Shown here: positions 57,358 through 64,000 of the stretch, in pieces
Layout: each line of letters opens with the position of its first letter
Position numbering within the stretch: position 1 is the stretch's first letter
Assembly: GCA_035544955.1 (NCBI GenBank)
Contig: DASZZN010000034.1
Location: 1-64,000 of the forward strand
Source: Candidatus Dormiibacterota bacterium
GTDB lineage: Bacteria > Chloroflexota > Dormibacteria > CF-121
Length of the DNA stretch: 64,000 bases
Reading direction: 5' to 3'
Made by a program: the position numbers and the translations under genes
Notes under the pieces: model-generated
The model's database searches: none
Told to the model about the DNA's origin: nothing
Seen by the model: only the letters and a program-made list of their open reading frames with translations

Positions 57358-57845
57358 TAACCCAGCGGCGGCGCCGGAGTAGCGGTCACGGCCGCCAGGT
57401 CGGACGTTGCCGCAAACCACTTTCCGCCGATTCCCTGCCCGTAAGCATCGGCCGCGTCCCCGTCCTTTATGTAGGTGTAAAGCGGGTGCCCGTTATAGAG
57501 AACCTGGTTGCCATTGGCCCCGTTGAGCACCGTCAGCTCGCCGGGGAGCGCCGGGTTGCTGCTGGGTGTGCCTGAGGTGGCGAGGAGCGGCGGCCAGTTG
57601 GACGTGCATCCGGCGGTGCAGGCAACCTTCGTCGCCGTGTCGGGGGTGAAGAAGTACAGGGTGAGCCCTTTGGCATTTTTCAGCACCGTTTGCGTCTTGT
57701 CCCCCACCTTGATCGAGGCGGTGTGGATCAGCGCGGCGCCGCCTGGCGATGGGGCGTTACTGCTGGGTGCGGTGCTGCCGCAGGCCGCCAGCCAGAGGGC
57801 GGCGACCGCCGGAATGATGCCCATTTGAATTCGGATCGACTTCAT
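57354..57845 (-). CDS. YxFxxD-motif lipoprotein (COG4315-like)
   Basis: A 163-residue lipoprotein. The lipobox is LWLAAC with Cys22. The repeated family motif is visible as LTLYFFTPDTATKVAC and then HPLYTYIKDGDAADAYGQG, separated by CTSNWPPLLA; CTAGC supplies a conserved cysteine pair. The function of the family is unknown; it is common in actinobacteria and Chloroflexota cell envelopes. Its stop overlaps the stop of the convergent M23 gene. Confidence 0.88.
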   Translation of the reverse strand: MKSIRIQMGIIPAVAALWLAACGSTAPSSNAPSPGGAALIHTASIKVGDKTQTVLKNAKGLTLYFFTPDTATKVACTAGCTSNWPPLLATSGTPSSNPALPGELTVLNGANGNQVLYNGHPLYTYIKDGDAADAYGQGIGGKWFAATSDLAAVTATPAPPLGY

Positions 57846-57909
57846 GGATGCCTCCTCTGCCGGAAGTATTGCGCCGTTGAGGGATACCGAGGGAGGTTAC
57901 GATCGGCCC

Positions 57910-57938
57910 TTGCGTGGCGACAAAACATCTTGTACGAT
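57910..57938 (+). promoter_or_regulatory. Promoter of the aromatic amino acid operon
   Basis: TTGCGT (57910-57915) and TACGAT (57933-57938) are spaced by exactly 17 bases. The leader ORF begins ten bases after the -10 box, so the mRNA should start at or within a few bases of its ATG. Confidence 0.65.
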
Positions 57939-57947
57939 GTGCCGCAC

Positions 57948-58028
57948 ATGTCAGGGCGGGTTCAGTTCGCGGGCTTCTACTTTTACGCCTACCTCGGGCC
58001 GGCACGGGACCGGCTCGGGATGGGCTAG
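57948..58028 (+). CDS. Phe/Tyr-rich leader peptide, candidate attenuator
   Basis: A 26-codon ORF ending TAG 58026-58028. Residues 7-15 read FAGFYFYAY, so six of nine codons specify Phe or Tyr. No Shine-Dalgarno sequence is present, but the promoter just upstream would make it leaderless. Hairpins at 57996-58041 overlap its 3' half. The aroH start lies 82 bases downstream. Composition, position and structure fit a ribosome-stalling sensor of Phe- and Tyr-charged tRNA; this function is inferred. Confidence 0.65.
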   Translation: MSGRVQFAGFYFYAYLGPARDRLGMG

Positions 58029-58041
58029 CGCCGCCCCTCCC
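57996..58041 (+). promoter_or_regulatory. Attenuator hairpins at the end of the leader ORF
   Basis: Hairpin A: GGGCCGG (57996-58002) with CCGGCTC (58010-58016), seven pairs with one G-U. Hairpin B: GGGATGGGC (58017-58025) with GCCCCTCCC (58033-58041), nine positions with one mismatch. A ribosome paused on the aromatic codons would cover the 5' arm of A. No T run follows B, so the mechanism may be translational or a GC-rich terminator. Confidence 0.5.
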
Positions 58042-58110
58042 GCCGCCCCCGTTCACCGGCCTCCTCCTAACACAAACAAGTAACTTGGCGCGCCCAGGAG
58101 GCAAACAAGG

Positions 58111-58479
58111 ATGGCGGTTCGAGGGATTCGCGGCGCGACGACCACTGAAGAAGACAGCGAGACGGCGATAGTCGACGCCACGACGGAGCTGCTGGCGCAG
58201 CTCGCCCGCGAGAACGCGCTCAGTCCGGGCGACATCGCCGCCGTCTGGTTCACCACGACGCCCGACCTGACGTCCGAGTTTCCCGCCGCCGCGGCCCGGG
58301 GATTCGGTTGGGGAGACGTGCCCTTGCTCTGTGGCCACGAAATGGCCGTGCCCTCCTCGAACCCGCGGAGCCTGCCACGGTGCATCCGCGTGCTGCTCCT
58401 CGTCAACACCGACTGGCCGTCATCGGCGATGCGCTTCGTCTACCTGCGCGGCGCGGAGAAGTTGAGGGTGACAGCATGA
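58111..58479 (+). CDS. aroH: Chorismate mutase, AroH class
   Basis: A 122-residue trimeric-type chorismate mutase converting chorismate to prephenate. VRGIRGATTTEEDSETAIVDAT at the N-terminus has Arg7 and the conserved GATT; WFTTTPDLTSEFPAAAARGFGWGDVPLLC and CIRVLLLVNTD (Arg92-like) complete the Bacillus AroH pattern, ending in VYLRGAEKLR. Length matches the family. AGGAGG lies eight bases before the ATG. It is the first structural gene of a seven-gene operon whose members all overlap. Confidence 0.93.
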   Translation: MAVRGIRGATTTEEDSETAIVDATTELLAQLARENALSPGDIAAVWFTTTPDLTSEFPAAAARGFGWGDVPLLCGHEMAVPSSNPRSLPRCIRVLLLVNTDWPSSAMRFVYLRGAEKLRVTA

Positions 58480-59498
58480 TCATCGTGATGCGGCACGACG
58501 CGACCCCGGCGCAGGTGGCGGCGGTCGTCTCGCAGGTCGAGGCGCATGGTTGCCGGACCCACCTGAGCGACGGTGAGGAGCGAACCGTCATCGGCGTCAT
58601 CGGCACGAATCCATTCGCCTTGCGGGAGCTCTTCATCGAGGCCCCCGGGGTAGCTGAGGTGGTACCCATCACGAAGCCATTCAAATTGTCGAACCGCGAG
58701 TTCCGATCGCGCGATACTCGCATCAGGGTCGGTGACCACGAGGTTGGTGGCGACCGCCCCTGGATCGTGGCCGGGCCGTGCTCGGTTGACGGCGAGGAGA
58801 TGTACCTCGAGACTTGCCGGAAAGTACGGGCGGCAGGGGCCCACGCGCTGCGTGGGGGTATCTTCAAGCCGCGCACCTCGCCCTACAGCTTCCAGGGGCT
58901 GCGCGGCGACGGGATCAAGATCCTGCGGGAGGCAAAACGCGAAACCGGCCTGCCGCTGGTGTGCGAGGTCCTGGAGGCGGCGGACATCGGGACGCTGGCC
59001 GACATCGTCGACGTGCTGCAAATCGGCGCGCGCAACATGCAGAACTTCCCGCTGCTATCCGAAGTCGGTCGTTTGCGCAAGCCGGTCCTGCTGAAGCGAG
59101 GCATGTCGGCGACGATCGAGGAATGGCTGCTTTCGGCCGAGTACATCCTGAGCCAGGGGAACTACGACGTGATCCTCTGCGAGCGCGGGATTCGGACCTT
59201 CGAGACCTACACGCGAAACACGCTGGACCTCAACGCCGTGCCGCTGATCAAGGAACTGAGTCACCTTCCGGTGATCGTTGACCCGAGCCACGGCACGGGC
59301 CGCCGCTCCCTGGTCACCCCGATGGCCCTGGCCGGGATCGCGGCGGGCGCGGACGGCCTGATCGTCGAGGTGCACGCGCAGCCGGAGGTCGCGCTCTCCG
59401 ACGGTGCGCAATCCTTGACCCCGCAGGCGTTCGCCCACCTCGTCCAACAGGTCGATGCGGTGGCCGCGGCGCTCAACCGGACCGTCGGAGTGGCGTGA
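58476..59498 (+). CDS. aroF: 3-deoxy-7-phosphoheptulonate (DAHP) synthase, type I beta
   Basis: A 340-residue enzyme of the first shikimate step. The catalytic barrel has [38 protein letters not shown], the metal-site Cys in [21 protein letters not shown] and [10 protein letters not shown]. The first ~75 residues form the ferredoxin-like extension found in Thermotoga-type enzymes, where it binds Tyr/Phe for feedback inhibition. Together with the leader upstream, this implies control by aromatic amino acids at two levels. It overlaps aroH as ATGA. Confidence 0.94.
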   Translation: MIIVMRHDATPAQVAAVVSQVEAHGCRTHLSDGEERTVIGVIGTNPFALRELFIEAPGVAEVVPITKPFKLSNREFRSRDTRIRVGDHEVGGDRPWIVAGPCSVDGEEMYLETCRKVRAAGAHALRGGIFKPRTSPYSFQGLRGDGIKILREAKRETGLPLVCEVLEAADIGTLADIVDVLQIGARNMQNFPLLSEVGRLRKPVLLKRGMSATIEEWLLSAEYILSQGNYDVILCERGIRTFETYTRNTLDLNAVPLIKELSHLPVIVDPSHGTGRRSLVTPMALAGIAAGADGLIVEVHAQPEVALSDGAQSLTPQAFAHLVQQVDAVAAALNRTVGVA

Positions 59499-60310
59499 TG
59501 CGGGTCGGCATCGTCGGACTCGGGCTGATCGGTGGCTCACTCGGCCTGGCGCTACGCCGGCTGGGCGGGTCGATCGAGGTCCGCGGTGTCGCCCATCACG
59601 AGGATGGCGTGCTGGCGGCGCAGCAGCGTGGCGTAGTCGACCGCGCGTCGACCGACCTGCGCGACCTGGCCGACTGCGACATCGTGGTGGTCGCCACGCC
59701 CATCAACCAGATCCGGACGGTGCTCGAACGCCTGGCGGGCATCGTGCCACGAAGCGGCATCGTCACCGACGTGGCCAGTGTGAAGCGCCCGGTGCTCGAC
59801 TGGGCGCGCTGTCTGCCCGCTCCGGATCGATTCCTCGGCGGCCACCCCGTCGCGGGCAAGGAGCGAAGCGGCCTGGGTGAAAGCGATGCCACGCTCTTCC
59901 GCGGCGAGACATGGATCTTCACGCCGGATGACGGGCAAGACCTGACCCCGTTCGACGAGTGGTTCCGAATGGTCCGGGCCCTGGGAGCGCGGCCGCAAGT
60001 TCTCTCCGCCGAGGCGCACGACCGGCAGATGGCGTTTCTGAGCCACCTGGCCTTCACCATCAGCATCGCGTACGCCCAGACAGTGCGACCGGTTGCGGAT
60101 CCGGCGCTCGGCGGTCCCGGATTTCGAGGCATGGTGCGCCTGGCCGAGGGTGATCCCACCCTGTACGAGGACATCACGACCACGAACCGCGGTCCCCTGG
60201 TCGAGGCAATCGACCGCTTCTCCGAGGTGCTGCGCGACTACCGCGAGCGCATCAACCGTGGCGAGCGCGTGGGCGAGCTCTTCAGGCAGGGCGTGCATGC
60301 CGCTCGCTGA
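59498..60310 (+). CDS. tyrA: Prephenate dehydrogenase
   Basis: A 270-residue NAD-dependent enzyme giving 4-hydroxyphenylpyruvate. [17 protein letters not shown] is the Rossmann motif, [10 protein letters not shown] and [14 protein letters not shown] follow, and [20 protein letters not shown] holds the catalytic His. [16 protein letters not shown] carries the second conserved His. It lacks an ACT domain, so feedback must come from elsewhere. ATG 59498 shares its first base with the aroF stop; GTG 59495 is possible. Confidence 0.93.
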   Translation: MRVGIVGLGLIGGSLGLALRRLGGSIEVRGVAHHEDGVLAAQQRGVVDRASTDLRDLADCDIVVVATPINQIRTVLERLAGIVPRSGIVTDVASVKRPVLDWARCLPAPDRFLGGHPVAGKERSGLGESDATLFRGETWIFTPDDGQDLTPFDEWFRMVRALGARPQVLSAEAHDRQMAFLSHLAFTISIAYAQTVRPVADPALGGPGFRGMVRLAEGDPTLYEDITTTNRGPLVEAIDRFSEVLRDYRERINRGERVGELFRQGVHAAR

Positions 60311-61601
60311 GGTGCAGTCCGCCCGCACCGTCTCACCGGCGATGCGCGTTGCCGGCGAACTGTCCGTCCCCGGGGATAAGTCGATTGCCCACCGTGGCCT
60401 GATGCTCGCCGCCCTGGCGCAGGGTGAAAGCTGGGTTCACGGTCTCCCCGAAGGTGAAGATGTCCTGGCGACCGTTGCCTGTCTCCGCGGCCTCGGTGCC
60501 GACCTCCAGCGCAGTGGTCGCACGGCGCGGATCCGTGGGGCGGGCCTGAGCTCGTTCGCGACGCCGCATGGCAACCTCGACTGTGCCAACTCCGGGACCA
60601 CGATGCGACTGCTGCTCGGCATCCTCGCCGGCAGCTCGATAACAGCGACCCTCGACGGCGACGCCTCGCTCCGCCGCCGCCCGATGGCTCGAGTGATCGA
60701 GCCGCTGAGGCGTATGGGGGCGAGGATCGAATCGCAAGAGGATCGAGCCCCGATCGGCGTGAGGGGAACATCGCTCCAGGGTCGGCGCTACGCGTTGCCC
60801 ATCCCGAGCGCCCAGGTGAAGAGCGCGCTGCTATTGGCCGGACTTTCCGCCAGCGGTCCGACGACCGTCGTCGAGCCCTCGCCCACGCGGGACCACACAG
60901 AACGGTTGCTGCGAGCGATGGGAACGGATGTCAACGCGACGGCGGACGGCGTCGTGATCCGGCCATCGCATCAGCCGCTACGGCCGATCGAGCTGGCCGT
61001 GCCTGGCGACTTTTCCTCCGCCGCGTTCTGGATGACGGCCGCGGCGTTGAGGCCTGGCTGGTCGGTGATCATCGGCGATGTCGGCCTCAACCCAACGCGG
61101 ACCGCGTTTCTCGAGCTGCTGCGGTCGATGGGTGCCGGCGTCAGGGTCGAGGCATCTTCCGACGACATCGAGCCCCGCGGCATGGTGACCGTGTCCGGCC
61201 AACGCCTGCGGTCCGTTGTCCTCGATGCTACCGATGTGGCGGCCGCCATCGACGAGATCCCTGCCCTGCTCGTGCTAGCGACGCAGGCAGGGGGGGTCAC
61301 CACCATCAGTGGCGCCGGAGAGCTCCGCGTCAAGGAGAGCGATCGGATTGCCACTATGGCCGAAGGCCTTCGCCGAATGGGCGCCATCGTGGAGGAGCGC
61401 GCGGACGGCGTCAGTATCCAGGGGCCGGCCGCGCTGCACGGCGCGACTGTCGATCCGCACGGGGACCACCGCGTCGCGATGGCGCTGGCGGTGGCGGGAC
61501 TCGTCGCCTCCGGTCCGACGACGATCGAGGGCGCCGACTGCGTCGCCGTCTCGTATCCCAACTTCTTTGCGCAACTGCAGGACCTGACCCATGAATCCTG
61601 A
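60297..61601 (+). CDS. aroA: 5-enolpyruvylshikimate-3-phosphate synthase
   Basis: A 434-residue EPSP synthase. GELSVPGDKSIAHRGLMLAA near residues 20-39 has the PEP-binding Lys/Ser; LDCANSGTTMRLLLGILAG is the class I NSGT motif, and RRRPMARVIEPLRRMGA and the C-terminal VKESDRIATMAEGLRRMGA and DPHGDHRVAMALAVAG complete it. The AN-SGTTMR loop has the usual Gly/Thr arrangement except for a Ser. The start overlaps tyrA by 14 bases. Confidence 0.95.
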   Translation: MPLAEVQSARTVSPAMRVAGELSVPGDKSIAHRGLMLAALAQGESWVHGLPEGEDVLATVACLRGLGADLQRSGRTARIRGAGLSSFATPHGNLDCANSGTTMRLLLGILAGSSITATLDGDASLRRRPMARVIEPLRRMGARIESQEDRAPIGVRGTSLQGRRYALPIPSAQVKSALLLAGLSASGPTTVVEPSPTRDHTERLLRAMGTDVNATADGVVIRPSHQPLRPIELAVPGDFSSAAFWMTAAALRPGWSVIIGDVGLNPTRTAFLELLRSMGAGVRVEASSDDIEPRGMVTVSGQRLRSVVLDATDVAAAIDEIPALLVLATQAGGVTTISGAGELRVKESDRIATMAEGLRRMGAIVEERADGVSIQGPAALHGATVDPHGDHRVAMALAVAGLVASGPTTIEGADCVAVSYPNFFAQLQDLTHES

Positions 61602-62349
61602 TGCCAGAGTGCTCCTGCTGGGTGATCCCGTCTCCCGCAGTCTCTCGCCCGGCATGCAAAACGCCGCCTTCGAAGCGCTCGGCATCGATTGCCGCTACCT
61701 GCTTCGTGAGGTGAACCGGGCTGGACTGGCCGGCGCGATGGCCGAGCTGCGCGGAGACGAGCGCATCCTCGGGGCCAACGTCACAATCCCGCACAAGGAA
61801 TCGGTCATCCCGTACCTCGATGACCTCGACGCGCAGGCCGATCGCATTGGCGCGGTGAACACCATCAGCCGGCAGGGCGCGAAACTGAAGGGCTGGAACT
61901 CCGATATCGAGGGCTTCCAGCGCGCTCTCGCCGAGATGGGTGGGAGTTACTCCCGTGTCGCGATCATCGGAGCCGGCGGAGCCGCGCGAGCCGTCGCCGC
62001 CGCGCTGCAGCCGGCTGCCGAAGTCTGGGTGGTCGCACGCAACGTCGAGCAGGCACGACGCCTGTGCCACGACCTCGAGATCGTCCGTGGCGGCCCGGTT
62101 AAGATGGACCAGCTGCAGGAGGCGGTCGCGAAGGCGCAGCTGGTCGTGAATGCCACGCCCGCCGAGCTTCCACCGGCGTCCTGGCTGCGAACCGATCAAG
62201 TCCTCTTCGACCTACGCAGCCGTCGATCGGCGGAGGGTCGGGCCATGCTCCTGCACCAGGGTGCGGCGTCGTTCGAGATATGGACCGGCAGAAAGGCGCC
62301 CATTGACGTGATGCGGGCCGCGCTCGATCGCGCATCGGTGCCGGCATGA
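61591..62349 (+). CDS. aroE: Shikimate dehydrogenase
   Basis: A 252-residue NADP-dependent enzyme. LLGDPVSRSLSPGMQNAAFE opens the substrate domain (SxS motif), ANVTIPHKESVIPYLDDLD has the catalytic Lys, GAVNTISRQGAKLKGWNSD the second block with the catalytic Asp, and VAIIGAGGAARAVAAAL the Rossmann loop. The C-terminal usual DLxY is changed to VLFDLRSRRSAEGRAML, a moderate divergence. It overlaps aroA by 11 bases. Confidence 0.92.
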   Translation: MNPDARVLLLGDPVSRSLSPGMQNAAFEALGIDCRYLLREVNRAGLAGAMAELRGDERILGANVTIPHKESVIPYLDDLDAQADRIGAVNTISRQGAKLKGWNSDIEGFQRALAEMGGSYSRVAIIGAGGAARAVAAALQPAAEVWVVARNVEQARRLCHDLEIVRGGPVKMDQLQEAVAKAQLVVNATPAELPPASWLRTDQVLFDLRSRRSAEGRAMLLHQGAASFEIWTGRKAPIDVMRAALDRASVPA

Positions 62350-63491
62350 CCCTCCGCCTGCTCACCGCCGGCGAATCGCATGGCGAGCGGCTGACCGTCA
62401 TCCTCGACGGCGTGCCCGCCGGCTTGACCGTGCGTGAGGAAGACCTGGGCCGCGACCTGACGCGCAGACAGGGTGGTCACGGCCGCGGCGGGCGGCAGTT
62501 GATCGAGCACGACGAGGCCCACATCGTCGCCGGCGTGCGCGGCGGTTTGACGCTCGGCTCGCCGATCACGCTCGAGATCGCGAACCGAGACTGGGAGAAC
62601 TGGCGGCAGGTCATGGCCGTCAATGCCGCAGAGGTCAAGCGCAAGCCGATCACTCGTGTGCGTCCGGGCCATGCCGACCTGGCCGGCATGCTCAAGTACG
62701 GGGCGAACGATGCACGCGATGTCTTGGAACGGGCTAGCGCGCGCGAGACGGCGGCTCGTGTGGCGGCGGGCGGCGTGACGAAACTACTGCTCCGGGAATT
62801 CGGCATGGAGGTGCGCAGTTACACCCGCTCCGTCGGCGCCATCGAGGCCACCGTACCGTCGCCGATCCCCTGGGAGGAGGTCGAATCCTCGGCGGTCCGC
62901 TCCCCCGACGGAGCTGCCGGCGAGGCGATGGTGCGCGCGATCGATGCGGCGCGCGAACGAGGCGACACGCTCGGCGGCGTCTTCACCGTCATCGCCGAAG
63001 GCGTCCCGCCCGGCCTGGGCAGCTACCGGCAGTGGGACACGAGGCTTGACGGCCTGCTCGCCCAGGCGATCGTCAGTATCCCGGCCTGCAAAGCCGTCGC
63101 CATCGGCGATGGCGTGGAGGGAGCAGGCCTGCCCGGCTCGCAGGTGCATGACGTGCCCGTCTACGACAACGGGCGCCTGGGCCACGAGACAAACCGCGCC
63201 GGCGGACTGACGGGTGGCGTCAGCAACGGCGAGCCGCTGGTCGTGCACGGCTACATGAAGCCGATCTCGACCTTGCTCAAGCCGCTGGCCACCGTCGACC
63301 TCAAGACGAAGGAACCGGCGCGGGCCCACTACGAGCGCAGCGACATCTGCGTCGTGCCGGCCGCCGGGGTGGTGGGGGAGGCGATGGTTGCCCTGGTCCT
63401 CGCCGGCGTTCTGCTCGAGAAGTTCGGCAGCGACTCGATGACCGAACTGCATCGGAACGTCGAGAGCTACTTGCAGGAGACGCGCCGTTGA
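62346..63491 (+). CDS. aroC: Chorismate synthase
   Basis: A 381-residue FMN-dependent enzyme producing chorismate. The three signatures are present: GESHGERLTVILDGVPAG near the start, RPGHADLAGMLKYGANDARD with RASARETAARVAAGGV, and the C-terminal TNRAGGLTGGVSNGEPL and PATVDLKTKE-like region. Length is normal. The start overlaps aroE as ATGA. Confidence 0.96.
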   Translation: MTLRLLTAGESHGERLTVILDGVPAGLTVREEDLGRDLTRRQGGHGRGGRQLIEHDEAHIVAGVRGGLTLGSPITLEIANRDWENWRQVMAVNAAEVKRKPITRVRPGHADLAGMLKYGANDARDVLERASARETAARVAAGGVTKLLLREFGMEVRSYTRSVGAIEATVPSPIPWEEVESSAVRSPDGAAGEAMVRAIDAARERGDTLGGVFTVIAEGVPPGLGSYRQWDTRLDGLLAQAIVSIPACKAVAIGDGVEGAGLPGSQVHDVPVYDNGRLGHETNRAGGLTGGVSNGEPLVVHGYMKPISTLLKPLATVDLKTKEPARAHYERSDICVVPAAGVVGEAMVALVLAGVLLEKFGSDSMTELHRNVESYLQETRR

Positions 63492-64000
63492 ACAACGTCG
63501 TGCTCGTCGGCTTCATGGGCAGCGGGAAGTCAACCGTGGGTCCGCATCTGGCGCTCCGACTCGAGCGGCCGTTCGTCGACCTCGATGATGTGATCGAGGC
63601 GGATGCGGGGCGATCGGTCGCCGAGATTTTTTCGAGTGAAGGCGAGGCCGGATTCCGGGAGCGCGAGTCGCGTTGCCTGCGGCGCGCCCTGGAGCGCGAC
63701 GGCTCGGTGGTCGCGGTCGGCGGCGGCGCGCCGATGCGCGACGAGAACTGGGCCCGCATCCGAAGTGGCAACACGGTCGTTGCCCTGCTGGCGGAGCCTG
63801 GTGAGCTAGCCCGCCGCCTGAATGGATCGAGCGATCGACCGCTGCTGCAGCACGGCGCCCCGTCCGCTATCGCCACCTTGCTGCCGAGCCGGCTTATCCG
63901 CTACCTCGAAGCGGACGTAGTCGTCAAGACCGATGGCATCGACCCGATTGCGGTTGCCGAGCAGGTCCGCGACCGGCTCTCCGGGGGAGGACCGCAGCGC
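63488..64000 (+). CDS. aroK: Shikimate kinase (cut by the window end)
   Basis: At least 171 codons, open at the right edge. LVGFMGSGKSTVGPHLA is the P-loop at residues 6-22, FVDLDDVIEADAGRSVAEIF carries the shikimate-binding Asp, GFRERESRCLRRAL the Arg, and VVAVGGGAPMRDENW the GGG loop; SSDRPLL is the lid region. TTG 63488 overlaps the aroC stop (TTGA). aroB or aroQ would be expected next, beyond the window. Confidence 0.93.
   Translation, partial: MNNVVLVGFMGSGKSTVGPHLALRLERPFVDLDDVIEADAGRSVAEIFSSEGEAGFRERESRCLRRALERDGSVVAVGGGAPMRDENWARIRSGNTVVALLAEPGELARRLNGSSDRPLLQHGAPSAIATLLPSRLIRYLEADVVVKTDGIDPIAVAEQVRDRLSGGGPQR

Noticed and set aside
1-64000. Prophage, integron or genomic island
   Set aside because: There is no integrase, transposase, phage structural gene or attachment duplication; the single tRNA is intact with no 3' repeat seen.

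Overview
The window is 64 kb of gene-dense, high-GC chromosome from a bacterium that looks monoderm and soil-type. Small operons lie on both strands. I see no rRNA, transposase, integrase, phage gene or CRISPR array. The gene content includes an F420/LLM-type flavin enzyme, an ECF42-like sigma factor with its YCII partner, YxFxxD lipoproteins, a Flp-type pilin, LysM/CHAP and M23 wall hydrolases, circularly permuted ATP-grasp/transglutaminase genes, GT-C membrane glycosyltransferases and many GTG/TTG starts. It would fit Chloroflexota, Dormibacterota or a deep actinobacterial relative. I cannot fix the phylum from sequence alone; that is inference.

Layout. 0-4 kb: a RibD_C/DHFR-like reductase, a GT39-like enzyme, a Flp pilin and a DHA2 efflux pump. 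4.2-8.4 kb: one CP-ATP-grasp gene followed by three transglutaminase-like genes in one operon. 8.4-16.9 kb: a UGT-type glycosyltransferase, an unknown membrane protein, two small signalling fragments (an orphan HisKA and a degenerate receiver), an LLM oxidoreductase, a class I amidotransferase, an amidohydrolase and a GPH-type transporter. 17-25.9 kb: a Tat-exported phospholipase C-like enzyme, a K+-channel-like protein, a DUF4388-like protein, an OmpR-type two-component system divergent from a small secreted protein, DedA, YCII plus ECF sigma, and a phosphoribosyltransferase. 26-34.5 kb: an alpha/beta-hydrolase-cyclase fusion, a glutamine synthetase homologue plus hotdog thioesterase, a nitroreductase, a fused homocysteine methyltransferase/MTHFR, an FAD oxidoreductase and tRNA-Asn. 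34.6-43 kb: a surface-glycan locus (two paralogous GT-C proteins, Gfo/Idh, DegT aminotransferase, GT2, GT39). 43.1-47.1 kb: an SPFH/TIM44/zinc-ribbon membrane cluster and radC. 47.3-57.8 kb: a sorbosone-dehydrogenase-like lipoprotein, an MDR oxidoreductase, a GAF hybrid kinase with response regulator, an M20 peptidase and two wall hydrolases. 57.9-64 kb: a tightly coupled aromatic amino acid operon (aroH-aroF-tyrA-aroA-aroE-aroC-aroK) running off the right edge.

Three things stand out. (1) A family of about a dozen G/C-rich palindromic repeats is scattered through 4-8, 16 and 38-42 kb. Several copies lie in frame inside genes and encode proline/glycine-rich inserts; one falls between the catalytic His and Asp of a transglutaminase, and others supply an N-terminus, a C-terminus or a ribosome-binding site. 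(2) A leaderless 26-residue leader ORF with six Phe/Tyr codons within nine sits directly upstream of the aromatic operon, and strong hairpins overlap its end; this looks like translation-coupled attenuation. (3) A permuted ATP-grasp gene stands with three transglutaminase paralogues, one of which lacks the catalytic histidine, and the usual alpha-E gene is absent.
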